From NCBI RefSeq assembly GCF_030272615.1, contig NC_081407.1:150597744-150661743 (forward strand): 64,000 bases of DNA, in the 5' to 3' direction. A program made the position numbers and the translations under genes. Source of the stretch: Cryptomeria japonica. Lineage: Eukaryota > Streptophyta > Pinopsida > Cupressales > Cupressaceae. Numbering within the stretch: position 1 is the first letter of the stretch; the number at the start of each line of letters is the position of its first letter. Below the pieces are notes generated by a model that was not told the origin of the DNA, did no database searches, and saw only the letters and a program-made list of their open reading frames with translations. Below, piece by piece: positions 57,881-64,000 of this stretch.

Positions 57881-60103
57881 CCGCTATCTCTCTCTTTGAC
57901 AACAAATGCAATGAACCTGGTCATGACGGCCTCGAGCTCCCCTACGGAGGACACTTGGCGCAGTCCCCAACTTATACTCCAAAATAGCAATATCCTTTTC
58001 ACAATTGGAGAAAACCTTCTTCTATCCCGACATTGTCTCCTGGGTTCTGTGCATTATGCTTGAGAATAAGGAAACATTCTCCAGATGACCCTTTGAGAAG
58101 GAATCCACGAAGAAGAATTCATGCAGCTTGTTTTTCATATTATCCACTGTCAGCTCCTCGTCAATTAGTCTTTTGGCAAGCAATGCCTCGACAATATTGA
58201 GGATTTCTTCTTGAATTTTCTTAACTACTATCCTTCATCGAGCTAACTCCATATTTGATCTTTCTAGGAATTCCTTCCGTGTATTTACTGCACAGTACCA
58301 CGAGGGAAGTCATATGCTTCATTTTCTCTGATGACTTCCCCATCTATTAACTCTTGCCTGGGGACTTCCATCAGTGCCTCAAGACATGGAACAGTCTAAT
58401 AATATGATGAAACTATAAAGATCTGGTCAACTATTGAGAGGGGGGGGGGTGAATCAGTAGATAGAAAATAAACTAAACTTTCACCAAACAAACTTTCAAC
58501 TCAGAATCATATCACTAAACTAACCGGTTTAGTCTTTGTATCAAAAACTGCAATTGCAATCTCAAACTTTACCGGTTGACCAAAATATCAATGATACAAT
58601 GCAACAGATCTGAAACTCAAATACCATTTAACCAAAACATTAAACCACTTCACTTAATACCAGTAATAACTCATTTCAGATCATTTCCGGTCATCTAAAT
58701 ATATCTAAGTGGATTTACCAGTCATTCATATCAACCATATCAAAACACATCCACAAAATCATTCACCACTTGACACAATGATTTTTCATGTGGAAACCCA
58801 AATGGGAAAAACCATGGTGGGGATGAATACCCACAAGTTTTTTGAACTTTTTTGAAGTTCGCCTTGTTAGGAGCCAAGCCTTGTTAGAAGCTTATACAAT
58901 AATGTCCTGTTAGGAACAAATCTGGTTAAGGACCACCCGGTTAAGGGATTGACTACAATACCCTGTTAAAGGTAATACCCTCTTAAAGGTAACCTCGGTG
59001 GAGGATTTCAAATCCAAGCTAATGGATCACCTGGTTAGAGGATTTCAACAACAAGCCTGTTAAAGCTTACTTGGTTAAGGGATTTAACTGTTGTAATGGT
59101 TAGAGAACAACAGGTTCTTGACTGATTTGGAAATAACACTTCCTTGCTGAATCAGATCCTTTATCGCTCCTATCTGCCTTCACAACATTCTGCAGACACA
59201 CCTTCTGGTTCTGCAACAATCACTCACACACTTAACCAAATTGCCAACACTTCATTGAAACAAATCATCGACCTTATAAGCAAATACATTAGGTCGGTAA
59301 CACAACACAAATCCTACAGATCTCATAGAGATTACAAACATATTGGTTCAATCTTGACCGTTAGATTACATAGCAATCAACTACACATTGTTCTAGACAA
59401 CTTCAACTTCTCCTGGATCACTGCACATTGGATCCTGTAGCTCATCACGCGTTTTTCACTTCATATTATGCAATTGATCTTTCGCAAGAAAAACAGTTAT
59501 CTCTATGCACCCAAACCATTTTGAAACTCATCACATGCAACATGCATACATGGCATCTTCATCTCCGATCACCATTCGGTCATAGATCATCACAACCGAT
59601 TCTCCAAACTTCATTGGTTAGGGTTCTGCATCTCAACTGGTTAGGGTTACCAGTTGATCTTCATTGCATCAACACCAGTTGCTTTACTGCATCATTACCG
59701 GTAGCTATACTAGCTTCATTACCAGTTGCAATTGACATCAATGACAACACTATACTTCTGCAATGCCAACACAGTCATGTCTGGATAGATGTGCATGTCC
59801 CATGATTGGTCCACATTCTCCAATCTGCCAAGGATGGCCAAGATTATCCAATAACATTGAGCCAAGTCTTTAATGAATTTACATGTTGCAGTGAAAATGT
59901 TCTCTACCCATATTTTAGAACCTTGGGCGATTTTCCTTATCTCTTCAAGCTTATCCATTGATTCCTTCAGAAGAGTAGTGGGAGGAACAAAACTCTGGTC
60001 TTCCTATTTGAACATATGCATTAAGTGTCACACATATTCACATAGTGCTTTGTTCTCATTTTTTCAATTTTTTATTTTTCTCTTCCATTTCTTTCATTCG
60101 TTC
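57870..60103 (-). pseudogene. Decayed ORF of the unrecognised family (copy 2, element A), split by an LTR
   Basis: Reading the minus strand from 60103: RMKEMEEKNKKLKN, then MDKLEEIRKIAQGSKIWVEN and FTATCKFIKDLAQCYWIILA (59960-59780), all coiled-coil or helical. After the inserted LTR (58397-59771) it continues with KKIQEEILNIVEALLAKRLI and DEELTVDNMKNKLHEFFFVD, and ends with FIAFVVKERDSGRLG near 57870. The DEELTVDNMKNKL part resembles DGELLTIEQLKAKL at about 7265 in copy 1, and the KERDS end resembles KERKS in copy 3. Stops and shifts show decay. The start is lost to the insertion of element B at 60104. Confidence 0.6.
58397..59771 (-). mobile_element. Solo LTR (1375 bp) inside element A
   Basis: Flanked by perfect CAGTC repeats (58392-58396 and 59772-59776). 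On the minus strand it starts TGTTGGCATTGCAGAAG and ends ...ATATTATTA, an unusual TA end. The + strand has ATTGAGAGGGGGG...TGAATCAG near its left edge and repeated GGTTAAGGGATT / CCTGTTAGGAAC words around 58900-59100. It interrupts the decayed ORF of element A. Confidence 0.8.
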
Positions 60104-61227
60104 TGTTGACGTGTCTAAAGTTGTGGAACTACGACTTCATCCGGCCAACGCAGAATAGAAATGCTAAGAATCCTATCCTCTCTTGAGATAAGGAAATCCC
60201 TAATGCTGCGTTAATTTGATCAATGGGGATTACCTCAATGTTTCGGTTGTCAGGTCTTGACTGCAGGATTGCTTAGTAGTTGATGTGTTTTGCTGGAAAC
60301 ATAAAGGGGACTTAGGGTTAGACGGAATTGGTTTTGTACAGGTTCCCTAAAGTCTTACAGTCCTATCTCATTTGATTTGCTTCTAATTGATGCTATTTCA
60401 GCTTGACTGACATGCTTCTTTAATAAAAAAAGGAAAAAAGGAGGGATAAGGATAAAGAGTGAATAAGAACAGCTAACTAATTTAACTAAGACAACATATT
60501 TTAACACATAGACGAAAGTCTTAAAATAACTAGAAATTACTTTGCCAGCTAATTAGCACAACTAGGTAAAAACCAGTGCAATCATCTAAGGATTTTGAAT
60601 TTTCAAGCTACTAAATACAAATGATGGATTGTTAAACCCATTCATCTAAATCTAATAACCGAACTTAGCACAAAAGGGGCTCAAACTAACCATGCAGAGG
60701 AAACAATAATCAACTATTTCTTAATGGTATGAACCAAGATTTTCCATCAAATACATGCATAAATAACTGTCTGAAAGTAAATACAGTTGCAAATATATAA
60801 AATAAATGGAGAAGAGGACCATGCACTCACAGTAAAACAAACACAACTTTAACATCCATTAAATTCTGTATATATTTCGCTAGAGTTTTTGCAACAATCT
60901 TTATTTTCTGCCTGGAATAAAGGAGGAACTAACTCCTTTATATAGTGTTCCCAAAAATGGATGAATGGCCAAGATTAAACTTAAACAAGCGGGCCAGATT
61001 CATCCTCTATCAAAACTGCCCATACCCATAAATGGGAGGCAAAATATCAACAACAACAAAAGGAGAAACAATAACTACCAAAAAGGTAATCAATAACTAC
61101 CCAAAAGCTGCTCCAAAAAGTGCACATGCACAGAGCTCAAGATTTACAACTGTTTTGGTAGTTAGGAATGAACTTTATGTCTGAAAAGTGCTTTTTAAGA
61201 TTTTAAAAGAAACATATTAGGAAAGCA
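60104..61227 (-). mobile_element. 3' LTR of nested element B
   Basis: The left edge TGTTGACGTGTC matches the end of the other LTRs; CTATCCTCTCTTGAG and the ATCAATGGGGA / CAGGTCTTGACTGCAGGA blocks match the LTR at 46409-49541 in reverse. TATATAAAG on the minus strand at about 60937-60945 is about 840 bases before the end. The right edge is placed at TGCTTTCC, just after a purine run on the minus strand (GGAAAGAAAAAG, 61228-61239), which would be the polypurine tract. The 5-bp flank on the left is CGTTC; the other flank is beyond the window. Confidence 0.7.
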
Positions 61228-63311
61228 CTTTTTCTTTCCTTGCTGTGGACCCTTTTTTCCAAAATTTCATCCTCGCCGTGCAAATACTCTCTCCAGATGT
61301 CCCGACCTACTGTATGCTTTGGCCGAACGTATTCCTGAAATCTGATGCAGAGTTGGAACAACACCATGCTTGGAGGTATAGGAGGATGGTGTATTTTATA
61401 TTGCATACCCTCCAGGTGGCGATCTACATGCTTCAACCCATCCTTCCAGTCGGACCGATGAGCCTCAAAACTTAATATGACCATATGCAGCCCATTGGCA
61501 AATTCTAGGTCCTCTATGGAGTATGCGACCTTATCAATTCTCAGCCTATCTTCCCACATTGGTGGCACTTCTTTATCAGACAGACTATTCTTCCAGCCAA
61601 AGACCATTGATCTGAGGATCTTTCCACCAAGATCCCTCATGTTTTTCAAAATTTCCTTGCACTCTTGCTCTTTATTAATGGTATCTTTTGTATCATTCTT
61701 CATGTTGGCAGTCCAGTAGCACTCCTTGAAAGTGCTGATGTCATAGGGATCTAGGATGGTTGGCAATGTGGGAATCTGTGTGTGGGTCCAGAAAAGAGCC
61801 CTTATGAGGGGAAGAATTGTACCAACCACCTCATGGATCTTGAAACATTCCTTCTTCACTTCAAACAATTTGATGTGAATGGTCTCTCGGTGGTGGGTCA
61901 TTTCCTTCACATCTTGAATGATCCTCTCTCCCTTTTCCTTAATGTCTCGAATCCATTCCGCGACGGCCTTGGCAGTATCACGTACTCCCTCAAACTCGGT
62001 TGTAGTCTTTTGTGCCAATGCCAATGGGGGAACGTGGGATTCAACGGCGTGTTGCAATGGTTTCAACGGGTGATCAATGTACCCCTCAGCTTGCTTAGCA
62101 CGAGCTCGGTATATGTCTCTCTCAGTGGTCATTTCGTCGAGTTGTCTGAGCATATTTTGCACAAATTCCTTGAGTTCTTCTCTTTCTTGCTCTTTGGTGG
62201 CTCGCCCTATTGGGATGGTTGCAATACAATAATTGGCCAATGCAATTTGATCCGCTGGCTTATCTGTAGGTGGGCTAGCGATATGAATGGTGCGGTTCCT
62301 CTGCTCATCCTTAGTGATCCGGGAGTAGGTCTTGGGCTTTTTCTTACCTTTGGATTTTATCTCTCCTATACGAGAGAAGATATCCTCCAAGTTGATAGTC
62401 GGCTTGACGATCGCTTTCCGCTGTGCATGAGCAACTAGCCAATCTTGAGGGATAATCTGTCTAGATGTAATTGCCAAATTTCTACTCCGTTCCTTGGAGG
62501 CTTCAGTTGGCTCACTGCCTATCTGCAATTGATCGGTCATGGAAGTAACAGATACAATATCCAATCCCTTACTCATGGTTGAGTTCTCCCCTACCTCGCT
62601 GAACAACTGTCGGGTATCCCCTTGTGATGGTTGCTCTTCAGTTTTGTCGAGCTCTTGGGTCTCATCCTCTTTTTGTTCTCCCTCAACGGTGGTGTCATCT
62701 TTGCCGCCGCTATTCAATTGCAATTCATTCCGACTTCCTTGTGTGAGTTCATGCTTACCAGCTTCTTGATTAGGTGCAATCTCTCCCTCCTCAACTTTAT
62801 TTCCAGGTTCATCAGAGCCAATGACCCCTACCTCTGCATCTTGCTCGCCTTGTGCCAGAGGATTATTTGCCTCAAACGCATCAACATCACTCTGTGAAGG
62901 CAGAGTAGGTATATAGTCAAGTTCAACTACATCATCCTCCGAACTGAGGTCTCTGGATGACGAACTAACTTTCGGCCTCCTGATAGGGATCTTTTCTCTT
63001 CTGGTTCTTTTTGATGTTCGAGTCCCTCTATTTGCTTTGGCTTTCTTCCTCGTCTTTCCAGGTTTCTCAACCTCTTCTTTTGGTGCGCTTGAGGTTCCTT
63101 CATCCTCCGCAGACTGGGAATCGAGACTGCCCATCAGATTGTATGCGAATTGAGTCCCTTCATGGGTTAGTTTCTCAATTTGTTGGGATAACCAGTGATC
63201 GGTATACCTCTTTGGAGCTTCCATGACCGCCTCAAAATCAGTGATTGGATCCCGAGTCCAATCAATGCCTGGCAAGACATATTTAATTGCCTCAAATTCT
63301 TGGACTTGCAA
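61203..63311 (-). CDS. Long ORF of the unrecognised family (copy 3, element B), C-terminal part
   Basis: 702 codons (first codon listed is TTG; the frame is open back to 63356). In order: a short conserved part (YVLPGIDWTRDPITDFEAVM); a basic patch rich in Lys and Arg at about residues 80-120 (KTRKKAKANRGTRTSKRTRR), which could be a nuclear signal; a long acidic low-complexity linker (SSEDDVVELDYIP; KEDETQELDKTEEQ); a coiled coil around residues 375-410 (EQEREELKEFVQNMLRQLDE); and a helical C-terminus with several Trp (FGWKNSLSDKE, MWEDRLRIDK). The frame ends SKERKSAFLICFF across the putative polypurine tract. No enzyme motif, signal peptide or membrane segment is seen. It lies directly upstream of the 3' LTR, where an envelope-like ORF would be, but it does not look like an envelope. 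I do not recognise the family. Confidence 0.7.
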   Translation of the reverse strand: MQVQEFEAIKYVLPGIDWTRDPITDFEAVMEAPKRYTDHWLSQQIEKLTHEGTQFAYNLMGSLDSQSAEDEGTSSAPKEEVEKPGKTRKKAKANRGTRTSKRTRREKIPIRRPKVSSSSRDLSSEDDVVELDYIPTLPSQSDVDAFEANNPLAQGEQDAEVGVIGSDEPGNKVEEGEIAPNQEAGKHELTQGSRNELQLNSGGKDDTTVEGEQKEDETQELDKTEEQPSQGDTRQLFSEVGENSTMSKGLDIVSVTSMTDQLQIGSEPTEASKERSRNLAITSRQIIPQDWLVAHAQRKAIVKPTINLEDIFSRIGEIKSKGKKKPKTYSRITKDEQRNRTIHIASPPTDKPADQIALANYCIATIPIGRATKEQEREELKEFVQNMLRQLDEMTTERDIYRARAKQAEGYIDHPLKPLQHAVESHVPPLALAQKTTTEFEGVRDTAKAVAEWIRDIKEKGERIIQDVKEMTHHRETIHIKLFEVKKECFKIHEVVGTILPLIRALFWTHTQIPTLPTILDPYDISTFKECYWTANMKNDTKDTINKEQECKEILKNMRDLGGKILRSMVFGWKNSLSDKEVPPMWEDRLRIDKVAYSIEDLEFANGLHMVILSFEAHRSDWKDGLKHVDRHLEGMQYKIHHPPIPPSMVLFQLCIRFQEYVRPKHTVGRDIWREYLHGEDEILEKRVHSKERKSAFLICFF

Positions 63312-63401
63312 GCAATTACCATAATTTGTTACCTGATCTAGGACCTGATGGTACTCTTAAAGCCGCATTTGCTAGACACTTAGCCTAGAATACTCACGTC
63401 A

Positions 63402-64000
63402 TCAGACCTCATAGTCATCGGAACTGTTGCTCCAATAATCCTCAATTGATGCCTTTGCCCTATAGCACCTGCCATAGGCTCTCTTTGCCAAATTGTCATG
63501 ATCGAAACACTTCTTAGGGAAATGTTCTTGTAGGCTGTAGGATGCTAATTTAGCAAACGACTCATCAGCTTGCACCGAAGTTTTCAAATGTACATCAAGG
63601 GCACCCAAGATCATGGGGAAGGTGAATCTGGACTGCTTCTTATCTCTGAGTAGGCTGCCTACTGGGTGTGCTTGTCTTGCAACTTTCATGAGGACTATTT
63701 TGTCTATTGGATAGCGTGAAAGTTGGAATGGTGCTCCCTCAAAGCCTGCTATCCTGATGTAAGTGAACCTAGGGAATTGGATAAACCCTGCACCATACTT
63801 CTGTATCAAAATGGTAGCTTGCTCAGAAAGCCTTATGTGCAATCCTCCTTGCATCAACTTGACTAGGCGCATTGTAAAGGCATCATTGACACGCTCAAAT
63901 TGACCAATTGCGTAAGCAATGTTATTCTTTTCTCTTTGAGCTATGTCATAATAATGCAGCTGAGGCTAGCATTCATACACCTTTACCTTATTCGGCCCAT
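63402..64000 (-). CDS. Long ORF of the unrecognised family (copy 3), N-terminal part, cut by window edge
   Basis: Same frame as 61203-63311. The 156-codon open part (63872-63402) extends upstream without a stop to about 63965 (LHYYDIAQREKNNIAYAIGQ), where a TAG replaces a likely Trp codon, and onward to the window edge. It includes FPRFTYIRIAGFEGAPFQLS and RFTFPMILGALDVHL. The IR..GFEGAP block matches IRVYGFEGAP at about 5585 in copy 1. Between this part and the next are three in-frame stops (63312-63401), either decay or an unusually short intron (GTGAGT is present). The original protein was about 890 residues or longer. Confidence 0.65.

Noticed and set aside
59144-59805. Two + strand frames of 98 and 125 codons
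   Set aside because: Both lie within the 1375-bp solo LTR and its edge and are low-complexity, His/Ser/Leu-rich translations.
61245-63226. Several + strand frames, including 218 codons at 61782-62438
   Set aside because: They are antisense shadows of the long minus-strand ORF of element B.
61203-63872. Envelope-like gene of an endogenous retrovirus
   Set aside because: The position fits, but there is no signal peptide, transmembrane segment or fusion-peptide-like region. The protein is charged and coiled-coil.

Overview
The window looks like nuclear DNA from a large, repeat-rich plant genome, most likely a conifer or other gymnosperm. That is inferred from roughly 9-10 kb introns packed with insertions, many solo LTRs several kilobases long, a plant-type L1 LINE with a DUF4283-like ORF1 and an RNase H domain, and conifer-style degenerate Ty3/gypsy and hAT remnants. 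No bacterial-style operons, rRNA, tRNA or CRISPR are visible.

One ordinary gene is seen. It lies on the + strand and starts at 19326. Eight exons in phase, up to 39803, give about 440 residues of a coiled-coil protein of unknown identity. The 3' end was not found and probably lies beyond more repeats or beyond the window. Intron 2 (about 9.9 kb) contains a 7.4 kb antisense LINE with a 17-bp target duplication. Intron 3 (about 8.6 kb) contains Ty3/gypsy RNase H debris, two SINE-like units, a long inverted repeat, a solo LTR and a hAT-type element.

Left part (1-19180): tandemly duplicated non-coding DNA (0.6-2.2 kb); a tract rich in ATCGA-type motifs (2.9-4.15 kb); a decayed long reading frame (4404-7480) of an unrecognised protein family; a compound inverted repeat (7.8-8.35 kb); and a minus-strand Ty3/gypsy remnant (9.8-13.9 kb) with two short solo LTRs in its polymerase.

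Right part (40202-64000): two long solo LTRs (3836 and 3133 bp, each with a perfect 5-bp target duplication) whose ends match each other but whose middles hold different short-motif arrays; hAT-type elements with 8-bp target duplications; a fragment of the chaperonin CCT alpha subunit; a broken hAT transposase; and two nested minus-strand LTR elements, A and B. A and B each carry a copy of the unrecognised protein family just upstream of the 3' LTR. The copy in B (702 open codons plus 156 more in the same frame) is the best preserved.

The strongest candidate for something undescribed is this extra protein family: three diverged copies sharing a GFEGAP motif and a charged, coiled-coil C-terminal half, with the last codons overlapping a polypurine tract in A and B. 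The second candidate is the modular LTR structure, with about ten copies of a stem-loop motif in one LTR and about twenty TCCGAA-type motifs in the other.
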